Positions 11,543-22,900 of a DNA stretch of 64,000 nt are shown here, piece by piece (the stretch's first letter is position 1; every line of letters begins with the position of its first letter). The stretch comes from Lunularia cruciata (Eukaryota > Streptophyta > Marchantiopsida > Lunulariales > Lunulariaceae), in NCBI GenBank assembly GCA_948567375.1, contig OX419758.1, positions 58,905,001 to 58,969,000 of the forward strand. Reading direction: 5' to 3'. The translations under genes and the position numbers were made by a program. The notes under the pieces are model-generated. The model was not told the DNA's origin, did no database searches, and worked only from the letters and a program-made list of their open reading frames with translations.

Positions 11543-11959
11543 TGTAATAATATGGAGTAAGCCGATGAATTAGTAGTTTAAGCTAAAGATAGCAAAAGGA
11601 AGGAGAATTAGCCTAAGAATGCGCTAGAAGCATCAAGAAAGCTTGTGGGTAGAACATTCTAGAAACATCCAAGAAGCTTCTTGGTAAGAAGCTTTTAGTA
11701 ACTTTCCCCATGATAGAGTAACTTTATGCTAAGTTGATAGCTAACTTAGCTTTTATGCCAAGTAAATGGCTATATTGGCTTGCACTCCAAGTAAGGCAGC
11801 TCCTAGAAGAACCTTTGTTGAGAGTTTTGTACTTAGGTTAGCTATAAATACACGAGCCAAGCTCAAGCTAGGCATTTAGAGTTTCCCTCACTTGAGAGTT
11901 CCAATGTGATCTTCCACTCCAATCTTCCATTCTCCTAGTTATCTACATGTTTTTTTACA
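11543..11959 (+). repeat. 3' LTR of chromovirus C
   Basis: It starts TGTAATAATATGG and ends TTTTTTACA, followed by the target duplication CAAGT. Inside are a heat-shock-element-like motif (11652-11664), GCTTGCACTCCAAGTAAGG subrepeats and a TATA box GCTATAAATA near 11841. The layout fits a U3 promoter. Confidence 0.9.
11652..11664 (+). promoter_or_regulatory. Perfect heat-shock-element-like motif in the chromovirus C LTR
   Basis: GAACATTCTAGAA fits the three-unit heat shock element GAAnnTTCnnGAA without mismatch. It lies about 110 bases into U3 and roughly 180 bases upstream of the TATA box. Sister LTRs carry the same site intact (A, right LTR) or decayed. Function is inferred only. Confidence 0.5.
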
Positions 11960-11964
11960 CAAGT

Positions 11965-13420
11965 GAAACCTCTCAAAACCATGAGCAAATACATGTCCTA
12001 GTATGGGTAAAGTGAAATGCTTTGGAATTTTCCAACTTAGTCTCTTCATCAATTTCAAACATAATTTCTTTTGACTTGATTCAATCTTGCTTTAGTTCAT
12101 CAAGTGGAACTTTGAACTTTATTATTTTCCTTGAACATGTTACAAGAGAGAATCACTATCATTGACACTAGATCTACAAGGTGGATATTTAGGGATAGGA
12201 TCATTATTGGACATACCATCAAAGAGTGGTGCATCTATTTGTGAGAGCATTGTGACAATACTCTTGATTTCATTTAGAGTTTTCCCTTAACAAGCTAAGT
12301 CTAGTATCATTGCATACAGCCATTTAGATTTAACATTCCTCTCCTTGAATTTCAGATTTTTTATTTTTTATTTATGCCCAACTTCAATTTTAACTTTCAA
12401 TTTTGTGATCTTTGATATTTATTCATTTACACCTCTCCCTCCTTAGCCTCCAAAGAATCACTTATCAACTTGGTATGGCTTGCCATATGTTGACTGAAAG
12501 AAGACAAGGTAGTGATAGTTGTTGGATTCCTTTGAAGGATTTGTTTCTCTTGCATAATTCTCCTTCTTTCTCAAGCTCTGATTCTCTATATCTCTCTTTC
12601 CTCTTTTGCTCATGCTCGTCTTGGAATTTCCTTGCATACTCTTCTTACATCTCTTCCAATAAATTGCTCTTGTGCTCTTGCTATAACAACAAGAACATCC
12701 TTCTCAAAGTCCTCTAACCTCTCTTCTTGCATTTTAGGAATAATAAATGGAATGGGATGAGAAGTATGGATTGGGTTACTATAAGATTATGAAATCTCAA
12801 CAAAGGAGTACCTTTTTTCAAAATTTCCTCCTCCTCTTCTACAATAACTCTTTCTCTCATTTCATCCTCTCTGCTCAGCCATTCAAAAATGTTTATTTAA
12901 TTTCCAATTCCCATGCTTACAAGGGAAGGTAGTGAATATTTTGCTCTACCCCCAAACAATACATCCATATGGTAAAGAAAAGGACAAAGGTGATTCAATT
13001 TTGGCTCTACCATTTTCAATATGTGCTTTATCTCCTTCTTGGTGAGATCCTTGCCAATTACTTATCCTTCCAATCCTTATTTTTTTTTTGAGGATTTCAT
13101 ATGTTGGGCCTATATTTTCTACACTCTATCCATTCATGAACAAGAAGAACACTTCCCAAATCTCACAAGGACAGTTGCTATGCAGTTGAATGCTATACTC
13201 TTCTAAATAGATTTTTTTTCAAATGTTACCATATATTTGCTTAAAAAGCTTGGGGTACTCCAAATAATAAATGATTTGGGAAGAATGATGAGGATCATTT
13301 TGAACCTATCTTCATTGCCTTCTACTTTGCTCATGGAGGAAGGAGTAGATTGTACTGATTGCACCTTTTGCTTTGCTCATGGAAGAAGAAGCAAATTGTA
13401 CAAACATGGGAGGGGTAGGT
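11965..13420. other. Unidentified, decayed repeat-like DNA
   Basis: Several short plus-strand ORFs (12412-12717, 12747-12932, 13021-13206, 13237-13422) lack recognisable domains. Read on the minus strand, 12500-12720 gives a broken stretch rich in Glu, Lys and Arg, which could be a decayed coiled-coil or gag-like sequence. I assign no function. Confidence 0.35.
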
Positions 13421-14413
13421 GACAATGACACCGCATGCAAAAGATCGTGAAATCCAACAATATGTAATTCAGAACAACTTTTCTTCAGGGAGTCTCATTA
13501 AAATATTTTATGTAAATTTCCCATAAAGCTCCCATAGAATTAGTTCTTGAAACCCTTTATGAATGGTTTATAGCGATGGGTTTTAAAGCAAAGCATGGGT
13601 CCAATACCAGATTTCAGAGAAAAGTTTCGAGACTAAAGCCATTATTAAACTCTTACACGGATATTTTGTACACACCACCGAGCACTAAACTTGAACATGG
13701 CCAAACTTTTTACAAGTTTATTATGGAATTATTACTTTCCTAAAGAGTGATCATTTATAAAATAAAATCTTAATTCTAAAATGCTATGACTCAACGTTGT
13801 CACTCATAGTTCACTTTATGAGACTAAAAAGAATATATTAGAGAATCACCACTAAATTCCGAAAGTAACTTACTGAAAAACCCCATCTCCGTTTTTTTTT
13901 TTTTTTTTCAAACATAACTCTCTCGAAGCCTAGAACATCCACAATCTGCCATAGGGAAATTACCTTTGTTGCAAAATCTAACAAAATGAGCCAAAAAGTA
14001 AGTTTGAGAGATTAACTTAGATTGGGCTTTATTTGAGAAATTATGGTTGTTCTTGGGAATAAATTAATACTATAAATTTTTTTAAATAGTTTTAAATTAT
14101 TTGGATATAAATTTGTAAATAGTAATGATACTATTTAAACTGAAAATTATTTATATTCAAAAACTTCAAATTAGAAATAAAATGTGAACACCAAGTGTAA
14201 AGACGTCTCTCCAAGCATCCCAGAAATTCTGAAAATATATACATATATATTAAATATTCAAGTAGAAAACTAGAAACAACTAATCTCCACAATTTAGAAT
14301 ATATCTATTTTAATTTAGAAATTTTATTCATAAATTTACTCTATTACCATTATATTATACAATCACACTAAATGATATTTCTTCAGATACTCCACTTGTT
14401 AGTAGATCATATG
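13421..14413. other. AT-rich intergenic DNA
   Basis: No coding signal. A homopolymer T run lies near 13893-13908 and an AT-rich block with TATACATATATAT lies near 14235. I see nothing else. Confidence 0.5.
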
Positions 14414-14565
14414 ACTTGCATATTTTAGGTGCGATCAGGCAAATCTCTCATATAGACTCTATTAGGACCTAGCACTATTTACCTTTTCTTCTCTCCCTTG
14501 TCCGGCTTGATTGATGGGGTCTTCCTATCCATAGTGTTCTCTACGGGGTCGGCGTTTTCTCTTTA
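14414..14565 (+). repeat. Isolated LINE 3' tail, plus orientation
   Basis: The reverse complement matches 2990-3130 of LINE copy 1: CTCATATAGACTCTATT, CTCTCCCTTG, CGGCTTGATTGATGGGGTCTT and the terminal TTTTCTCT. It carries no coding part, so it is a strongly 5'-truncated insertion or a short element sharing the tail. It points opposite to LINE copies 1 to 3. Confidence 0.75.
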
Positions 14566-14879
14566 TTATCCTATATAAAAGCTTATCCACTACAAAATTG
14601 GCTCCGATTGAAATCATCAGAAACATCAGGTTGTACAGAAAAGGATTCCCCGAAAGAAAGCATGTCAAGATACACTCACCGCCCTAAACAACCCCCCAGC
14701 AGTCCATGTGCAGTGGTCTTGTTTAGCAAAGGCCGGTCTTCAAGTTGTCTGGAGGAGCACGTGGGCGCAGAAGGGCCTCACAACCATGGTCCTCGTCACT
14801 GCGCTTAGGGGACACTAGCCAGAAACAAAACTTGTCACTATCATAACGTGAACTGCAAGATTTATCATGGTAAGGCCCA

Positions 14880-15050
14880 GAACTCCGTACAGTTGACGAA
14901 CTGATGTGGATGAACGGAGTGCTAAAAGTACTGCACGAAGGCGAGATATCGCCGAAGAAAGTTATGGATCCCCATGCTGCAACCGTAGTTTCTACGTTTC
15001 TGTTACGTTTGGAGATGGAAGATTGTCGTGTTGCGTTCACCGCAACTTGA
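14880..15050 (+). other. Exon-like stretch, unidentified
   Basis: One frame after a TAA at about 14871 runs open to the TGA at 15048-15050 and includes TVDELMWMNGVLKVLHEGEI and VVSTFLLRLEMEDCRVAFTA. The composition differs from the surrounding AT-rich repeats and looks like the last exon of a protein. No start codon or sure upstream exon is visible; a splice acceptor such as GGCCCAG near 14880 is possible. I do not recognise the family. It may be a gene relic. Confidence 0.3.
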
Positions 15051-15269
15051 TTTAGTGTAGATTTGAGATTTAGAAAATTAGAAAATCTTCATATAGTAGC
15101 GGATATTGATAAAATAATATTCTAGTTATGAATTTTCGAGTTAAATTTTTTTAATAAAATTATTATCGGTTTAATAAACTCTTAAATTCTAAATTTTTAA
15201 AAGCTGGAGTCAAAGAGGCAGAAGAATGTTTACAAGGAGAGGCATCAACGCGATCGAGGTCGTTCAACG

Positions 15270-15482
15270 TGAAAAAGTGAAAGTCATCGCTTACGATAAC
15301 AAGAAGGATGGGAAAACCCCATGAAGCAGTCCAAGGATGAGACTAAGATGGGGTTAAGCCCCAATAGTATAAAGTAGAAAATGGAACTTAGCCCTATTTT
15401 ACTTTTTTTTTCTCGCCCTTGTCCGGCTTGATGCGAGTCTTCCCTCCTTCGTGTTTTCTACACGGTCGCACTTTTCTCTGAT
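15270..15482. repeat. Foldback unit made of two inverted LINE 3' tails
   Basis: The left arm (15271-15375) is the LINE tail in minus orientation with GGATGGGAAAACCCCAT and GGGGTTAAGCCCC. The right arm (15400-15482) is the same tail in plus orientation with CGCCCTTGTCCGGCTTGAT and CTCCTTCGTGTTTTCTACAC. Both LINE 3' ends face outward, giving terminal-inverted-repeat geometry with almost no spacer. No coding sequence lies between them and no clear target duplication is seen. Confidence 0.75.
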
Positions 15483-15699
15483 AGTATAGAGTAGAGATTT
15501 CTTCCTATCATTTGTCAGAGCTCAAACAAAGAAGGTGCCTTGCTTCTCATCAAGTACGATTTGTAAAACTATTATTGAAGATATTGTAAAGGATGGATCT
15601 CTATCATGCATATACCATACTTGTGTTTAGCAACAAAAAAGTTAAATTCCTCCATCTTGAAGTTGTCGAAGATATGATTTACTTTCCCGTGGTTTTTCA

Positions 15700-15965
15700 A
15701 AGCCCGAAATTGCTCCAGCCCGACTCGTGTTAGCTGAAGCAATGAACGGGTTTTGCCGTCAAGTAGAGGTTGAATCTATGTGTTCGAAGAGGAAGTTGGG
15801 ACCATGTATGATTATAATCATGGCTATCCTTACACAAGTCGAGGGGTTGTACTGGAGTCTCAATCCATTCTCCGTTGAACCAGTTTGTTCCTCCTGGGCC
15901 CTTCCTTGCACGGGAGACATATGAGAAAATGGGAGCAGAAGGCGGCGTAGCCGACATGCACCCCT
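15700..15965 (+). pseudogene. Gene-like C-terminal fragment, unidentified
   Basis: One frame gives VFEEEVGTMYDYNHGYPYTS then RGVVLESQSILR and a stop. A second frame continues as FVPPGPFLARETYEKMGAEG then GVADMHP and a stop at about 15965. The two look like one protein tail separated by a frameshift or a missed intron. The base composition is less AT-rich than the neighbours. I do not recognise the protein and no complete upstream exon is evident. Confidence 0.3.
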
Positions 15966-18670
15966 AAGCAATCGTGACGTGCACCTCTAAGCAAGAAATG
16001 CATATGCGGTACATTTATATGTATTCTATAAATAATAGCGTAGGAAGTCTATTTGCTCGTACGGGTGAGTGAATGAATAATGATTCAGTTCTAGCGACTC
16101 CCTTCTTAATTCAAATTGATACTACGACAGGAATGCCTTACTCACTCCAAATCCAGTTACAGATAACTTGTATTGTCGGTTACATTTATCTTATCTTATC
16201 ATGGTCGAAGACGTAAGAATTGCAAGTCAGATAGGAGAGGGTGAACGAAATTTTGACGTGAGCAAGTTGATCGGGGGGTAGAATTTAAGTTTTAAACAAA
16301 TTTTCATTGGAGAAATATTAAACAGTAATTATAAATTGAAACTACTATGGTGAGCAAAATTTTCAATGCGTTAGGAGTATGCTAACCAGATCTATATTGA
16401 AAACTATTTATTTATATTTAAGAATTTATGATCTCTTATTCTTATTTTAATTTATAGTAAAATATTTATTAAATACAGCATCGCACCATCGAGTGTAACT
16501 AACATCTATTATTAATAGTAAGGAATTAAATATTTTTTGCGCATTTATTATTATGCTTCAAGTGATAGATATTTATTTTATTTCCTAGGATAGAATTCCT
16601 AAATTTAATTGAAAGGTGAATTTTCTTGGTTGTTCCAATATATTTAGTATTTATATATTTTAAATTTCTCAGTTGAATTAATACAATAGTACCAGACGAA
16701 TATTGTTAAAAAGATAAACCTGTAACATGAAACAATGATTAATAAGAAGATCATATGATTATTCGGATATTATATTGATATTAACACCTCTCTTGAACCT
16801 CCATAACTCTTCTTACGAATTGCAATTTCAACTTATCTATTTAAAAAGAGATATGGAAAGAGAGATAATTTTTCATATAAATATATTCTAATTTAGGTCA
16901 GAGGTGATCTATTTGTTATTATTCATGTATATCTCTAAAGGCATGAACTTAACTTACAATTATAATTTTTTTCTTGCAAGAAATGCTCTAGAGTATGTAA
17001 TATAGTGATTCTTTATCTTCTCAAGTTGCTAACCGTTCCTTAAAGATGATTACTTATATAATCAAAGGACATATGGCATATGCCAAGCAAGTTATACCAA
17101 AATGCAAAAAAATTATTGAATGTAGTACAGTATGCACTAAACCTAATCTCAATTCTCTCTCTTTCAAAATAAATAACTAGAATATGATTTTCTTAGAAAA
17201 TTGAATTTAATTCAAGGTTTTGAGCTGATTTCCTTTGTTCCCAAATCCCAAATACTTCAATGATACTTTACAGATTTTGCATATCTAGACATGCCAGACT
17301 TAATGTTATTTGGACCGGAAAAAAAAGAATTTCATGTGGAAGTAAATAAACTGAAAATTCTTCCTATTAAATCCGTAAACTTCTAATTTTTAAGTAAAAA
17401 AGCCGACACGATACTAACGGCGTCCGCAAAGTCTCTAAATACACGTTAAATTCGCAATAGAGGGAGAATATTCTGCACAAATGAGGTGTTATTGCGCCAG
17501 TTTGACACCACACCTCTCTCTATAGCGAGTTCGCTCTAGATATTCATCCTCGCCTGAGGGGACTTCTGACAGGGAGTAAATTGATCGGCACTAGTCCGTA
17601 TCTTATAATCTACCATTAATAATCATACTCGCTTAAATATATCTATCCCGATCGCGAGTTCTACACCAATTTAATTTTCTCATTTTATTTCGCATCACGT
17701 TAAGAGTTTGAGAAAATCTAACTTTTACTTTGCGGACGAACGTTAGTGAATGGGGACAAGCGAAAACAATCCTTTTGTCTTTGACTAATAACACACGGGA
17801 GATACATCATAAGTCTTACATTTTGTAAAAAGTCAATATGCTAGGTTTGTGAACTAGAAGGGTGATTAGAGACATGTTTCACCTGATAAATCAATTGATC
17901 AGATACACACACGGCGTGGAGACTTTATGCATTTGGATGGATATTAGAATCTAATTCTCCAGTATATCCAAATTCTCTAGTAAGTCTTGAAAAAAGAATA
18001 CTTAAACTCTAGAATTATATAATAAAAATTCAACACAAGAGATTAAATTCTTAATTTATTTCGAAAATAAATATTTCAGTTTCATAGAACAAAACTTGAA
18101 TTGAAAATATAATTTTTTCCCATTTATAGCCTCTTATATATTTTCTCCTGTTTAGGATTTTTATCTCTCATTAGCTAAGATTAATAACCTTAAATCATAT
18201 CACATAATAGCATTGAATTCTAGAAAGATTTGTTGAATGTAAAATAATATTAGATCCACATAATAAACAAGTGTGAAAATTTGATCTTAACCATCTTGAT
18301 AATATTTTGCGGAGGTAAAATTAAATATATAAAATTATTCTACATAGTTTTTAGCAAAAGTCTAAATATTTTTAAAGCTTTTCACAAAAGATAAAAAAAT
18401 AGAATGTAAAAAATCAGCAAATATTAACCTGCATAAGTTAGTTATACTAGGATACTTAATTTCTCGATAAGCCAAGGCCTCGATTGACTGTTGTGATTTC
18501 AGCGCCTCAGCTCGTAATTGAGGCCCCCCTCATGTCACAGTTTCAATTCATCTTAATATATAGTATTGCACATAACATTGTATCTCTAAATCAGCAGAGT
18601 TAAAAAGTGAAAATATTTTAAGATAGTGAATTCAAAGACTTTTTCTCTTAACACTAATTTCATTCACTTA
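15966..18670. other. AT-rich intergenic DNA
   Basis: Long AT-rich stretch without coding signal. A less AT-rich patch at 17400-17600 has no open frame worth calling. A GAGGC/GCCTC-containing patch lies at 18474-18530. Confidence 0.5.
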
Positions 18671-18760
18671 TTAATAATACTGACATCCTTCACTAGATTA
18701 TATACTTTCGTATTCTTAATAATACTGACATCCTTCACTAGATTATATACTTTCGTATTC
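18671..18760. repeat. Perfect 45-bp tandem duplication
   Basis: The unit starting TTAATAATACTGACATCC and ending CTTTCGTATTC occurs twice head to tail (18671-18715 and 18716-18760) with no mismatch, which suggests a recent slippage or duplication event in this otherwise decayed region. Confidence 0.95.
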
Positions 18761-18903
18761 TTGAGATTAACTATAACCTCATAAAATAAGTTAGCAACAA
18801 GATATATAACTTTGATTATTATATAGATCTGAATAAATGACAATAAATAGCAAAATGCAAAATATTTATTTAATATTTCCAAATATTTCTTTGGATAAAT
18901 CCC

Positions 18904-18937
18904 CAAGATTCATGAGACACTAGCCTCATGAATCTTG
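18904..18937. repeat. Perfect inverted repeat, 13-bp stem and 8-base loop
   Basis: CAAGATTCATGAG at 18904-18916 pairs exactly with CTCATGAATCTTG at 18925-18937. No T tract follows and plants do not use bacterial-type terminators, so its role is unknown. Confidence 0.85.
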
Positions 18938-18959
18938 AATAGCACATTCCAGTGACAGA

Positions 18960-19250
18960 CATCTACTCCCTCTATAGTGAAGAACCGAAAGAGTTTGGCC
19001 ACAGGTCTGCCAGCCATTTATGGCAGCAGCAACTTGCCGAAGGATACTTCAAAGCGATTGCAATGGGCAGATGTCAAACTGGGACATGACCTGACCGCCG
19101 CGCTAGCAGATGGTCGCCGGCAAAGAATTCCCGGCCCGGCGAGGAGGAGGAGGATTCTTCCCTGATCCATTCGGTGAAGATGACGCGGAAACAAAAGCTT
19201 GGGAAATGTACCGAAATCGTTCTTTCATTCTAGCGATTTCTACCGCATTG
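18960..19250 (+). other. Exon-like stretch upstream of ALS, unidentified
   Basis: After a possible acceptor CTCTATAG at about 18976, one frame reads KNRKSLATGLPAIYGSSNLP and TSKRLQWADVKLGHDL; a shifted frame then reads RPGEEEEDSSLIHSVKMTRK. The GC content rises sharply over 19080-19160. KRLQW resembles an RVxF-type docking motif, but this is weak. No complete gene can be assembled. It might be the end of an upstream gene or an unrelated relic. Confidence 0.25.
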
Positions 19251-19932
19251 GAAGCACATTGACAACGTAAGGAGAGGAGCGGAGTGGCTCCAATCGACAG
19301 AAACTTGAAGAAGAAGGGACCCCATTGGAGGTACGCTGCCGCAGTCGCTGGTGACACGAGGCTGACATTGTGTAAAATTTTTGTCAGAGTCTGCATTTCA
19401 CTTCAATCGGTTGATAATGCTAAGAGGGTGGTTGTTTGGATCGTGAATGGCCTAATTGGTTGTGGGAAGGTGGCCGGGGTTTGTTTTGAGATTGAGGTGG
19501 GATTGAGGAGGATTTGTGGACGGAGTGTGAAGAGCAGGTGAGTTGTGGAGGAGATTTTTGTCACATGTTTGTTTGAGAGTGGCGCAAGAGTTAACGGTAG
19601 AAGAGTCAATGGAATAAGCAGATCGAGAGAGAGGGGTGACGAAAGTGCGGTAGTGATTAGAGTGGGCCCGCCCGATAAGATTCGGTTTCGGTACATGAGA
19701 AGTTAGTCCAAGAAGTGCATGAAGTAGAGTAACTCTCGAGGGAAGAGAAGTGGATCATATTTCTTGTCTGGACGAGGAAGAGGCAGAGAGAGTTTGCTGA
19801 GAAGAATCATAGTAGGTTTGACCTCAGGCCTTCGAGTTTCCTTTAGCTGCCGGTGTGCTGAAGTGGACTGAATCTGTGGCGCGTGTCCTCGGCAGGGGAT
19901 AATCGTGATTACATTAGGTAGAAGAGTCATCA
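19251..19932 (+). promoter_or_regulatory. ALS upstream region and 5' leader
   Basis: This low-repeat, GC-richer interval directly precedes the ALS start codon. AGTGGGCCCGCCCG at 19661-19674 contains TGGGCC, a site II-type element common in plant housekeeping promoters; a GATAAG box follows. No convincing TATA box is seen, so the transcription start is not placed. Minus-strand open frames here look fortuitous. Confidence 0.4.
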
Positions 19933-22900
19933 ATGGCTTCTGCATGTGGATGCTCAGCTGTGCCTGCGAGCACAGTGAGCTTGGAGAAGGTGCAGTCGGC
20001 GGCAAGGTAAATTATCTTTACAATCTGGAGCTGGCGTTGTGATTGATGATGTCTTGGCTAAAGCCTTGAGCATTGCGTCTGCATCTGTCCTGCAGATATG
20101 CAAGAGTTTTAGTTTTATTAACTACTTAGTTTTAGCCTTCAATTTTTGCCACAATCGTGATCAATAACACGAGTTCAAGTTGTTGGTATCGCTTAACAAT
20201 CTGCGTGATTTATGATAGCCTCTTGAAATTTCTGCGGCGGACAGTCTTGGCCCTTAATCCGTATTATACCCGTCACACTTATCAGCGATAGCTGAGAAAC
20301 CCACATAGCCAGCCTGTCTAGTTTTATACTTTCGAGTGGAAGACGTTACTCGATTAACAGGTGAGCCTTTATACGGTCATCACCTCCGCGGATCCTGAAG
20401 TTCAGAAAAGTTTTCCATGTTGGGCAATGGAAGCTCTGAAATTGCTTATCCATTTGCTATTTCTGTCTGTAAATGAGAGCGGTCAGGACCTCTTAGTAAC
20501 ATTTGATAGAAATCACTTTTCTTCCGATAGCATTTGCATCCATGTGCTGTGCAGCACTGTCCTATTTGCAAAACAAAGATAATTTTTTATGCGTTTACAG
20601 ATTGACGTGTAAACGATGAGCGGTCTCAGTACTGTGAGAGTCGAAAATGCTTTAATGTGGACTGGTTTATCAGTCTCCTGAAATGAGACTTGTCATTTAC
20701 CGAATTGTGTTTTGGCATGTCTTCGTACATCGTCGGATAGCATCAATCGTTTCGCCGTGAAAGTACCTCTAGGTTGCCATCTTCTTCGGACTTTCCATCT
20801 GCATCGAAGACGAGAAAGATCAGTTGTTTGATACAGGAGCTAATCTTAGCACATTTCCACACATTCGTTGCACCAATACACATTTTATGCTCACCTTGAA
20901 TCTTGTAATTTGACCTGGTCTTCTATCCACTGACGCCGATAGAATTCAGGTTGATGCGGACAGAAGGGCTTTACCAGAGAGCCTGGGGTCGTATTTGCAC
21001 TGACTTGTGGCAACTTATACTAGTACATCTACAGGAGTCGAGACAACTCACGTATGTCTGTTTCCTCGATGTTGTATTTGTAGCTCTAATTGTAAAGGAG
21101 CAAGGGAGCTGAAAGTGAGGAGTGGTTTCTTCTCTGGAGCAGCCCTTCGGGGACCTGTTCAAACCACCCTCAAATCTGAGCGATCGTTGAAAGTGAAAGC
21201 TCAAGCAGTGAGTGAGAAGATTCAGGCAGCAGTAGATTTAAATGGCACACGAGTCAGCAGCGGCAAGTCTTTGATTGCTCCAACACCATCTGACTTTCAG
21301 TCACGGTATAAGGACGATGAGCCCCGCAAGGGAGCGGATATTCTGGTGGAGGCTTTGGAGCGAGAAGGGGTTAGAACTGTGTTTGCCTATCCTGGTGGGG
21401 CGTCTATGGAAATTCACCAAGCTCTTACTCGTTCAAACAGCATTCGCAATATTCTTTGCCGTCACGAGCAGGGAGAAATTTTTGCTGCTGAGGGATACGC
21501 CAAATCTTCAGGACGTGTGGGAGTGTGCATTGCGACATCCGGCCCTGGAGCTACCAACCTTGTTACAGGCCTCGCTGATGCTCTGCTGGACAGTGTACCG
21601 CTTGTCGCCATCACAGGTTTTGATTCAAAGAAACATATGTTCGTTTCTGTAATTCTTATCTGCATGGATGGCATTTGTTACTTTCTAAATAACTTGTAGG
21701 GTTTATGGTGAACAATCCAAGATTCTTGCAAGTACGTCAATTCGTTCAGCTTGTTTTTATGGGGATAGATCAGGCAGGTGATCTGTATTTGCGTGATGGA
21801 TGAAGGATACGTTTTTGTCAAGGTCTTCAGTTTGTGCTTCCTGGTCCAACATAGTTCCTGAAATCTCTACATCAAGCCAACATGGGATTTAAGAATGCGT
21901 TTTAGCCCCTCTGCAAGTCAGTACCCTACGGCGGGCTAATTGTTGGTGACGTGCCTGAATCCAGCGTTGGATAATCCCCACTTTGTTTATATCGCATACT
22001 CTGCTTTCGTAACGAAAATGTACTCTAGTCTGGACTCAAGCGGGCCTCCTCAGTTTGGAGATCCAGTTAGTACTTCAGACCTTTTGCTGATTTTCTTGAT
22101 GTTTTGTGCTACCCGGGCAATTCGCATCGGCATTGCATTTCGGTGCCTTAAAGTCTTCTTTTTAGACTAATTGTCCAAGCCAGATCGGGTCAGGAATGAA
22201 GCACTATTAACTCTCTGAACAAGAAATATTTGGGCTAAGCATTTCTTTGATGTTGGGTTTATACTACTTCTACAGGTCAAGTACCTAGGCGCTTCATCGG
22301 TACCGATGCATTTCAAGAAACTCCAATTGTCGAGGTAAGTCGATCGATCACCAAACACAACTACCTTGTGATGAACATCGATGACATTCCCCGAGTAGTA
22401 AGAGAGGCCTTCTTTTTGGCTGCTTCTGGAAGACCTGGCCCAGTCTTGGTCGACGTCCCGAAGGATGTACAGCAGCAAATGGCTATTCCAGACTGGTCGC
22501 AGCCAATGCAACTGAAGGGCTACCTGCAGCGACTCCCTCGTCCCCCAGAGCAATCTCAGATAGAACAGATTGTACGACTTATATCTGGTGCGAAGAAGCC
22601 AGTAGTGTACTCTGGTGGAGGTTGCAATCACGCTGCTGAGGAGTTGCGGGAATTTGTCGAGTTAACTGGGATTCCACTTACCTCAACCTTGATGGGTTTA
22701 GGAGCATTCCCCCAGTCTGATCCACTGCATCTTCAAATGCTGGGAATGCATGGAACTGTGTACGCCAATTACTCAGTTGATCAAGCAGACTTATTACTGG
22801 CCTTCGGAGTACGTTTCGATGATCGAGTCACCGGAAAGCTCGAGTCGTTTGCTAGCCGGGCTAGTATCGTACACATTGATATCGACCCTGCCGAAATTGG

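Larger units (their letters stand above)
2787..11964 (+). mobile_element. Chromovirus C (Ty3/gypsy LTR retrotransposon) with target duplication, split by a LINE
   Basis: A full-length but dead element. The 5-bp duplication CAAGT lies at 2787-2791 and 11960-11964. The 5' LTR starts TGTAATAATGTGG at 2792 and ends ...TTACA at 6913; it is split by LINE copy 1 (2984-6700). The 3' LTR is 11543-11959. The internal order gag, protease, reverse transcriptase, RNase H, integrase, C-terminal chromodomain places it in the chromovirus branch of Ty3/gypsy. Every frame is broken, so it cannot move by itself. The matching target duplications show that both ends belong to one insertion event. Confidence 0.9.

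Noticed and set aside
12412-13422. Series of plus-strand ORFs as a gene
   Set aside because: Short, Ser/Leu-rich, no domains, no consistent splice joins; more likely a decayed repeat.
18904-18937. Rho-independent terminator
   Set aside because: A good stem, but in a plant genome and without a T tract.
19403-20005. Minus-strand ORFs over the ALS promoter and first exon
   Set aside because: Low-complexity Leu/Thr/Pro composition from G-rich plus-strand DNA; no domain, and they conflict with the ALS first exon.
21007-21083. ALS translation starting at GTG 21007 in the frame of exon 2
   Set aside because: GTG is not a normal plant start, TGA lies at 21001-21003, and an ATG exon at 19933-20006 joins exon 2 in the correct phase with a typical transit peptide.
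22167-22631. Minus-strand ORF of 154 codons opposite ALS exon 3
   Set aside because: Shadow of the conserved ALS coding strand; no domain and no matching introns.
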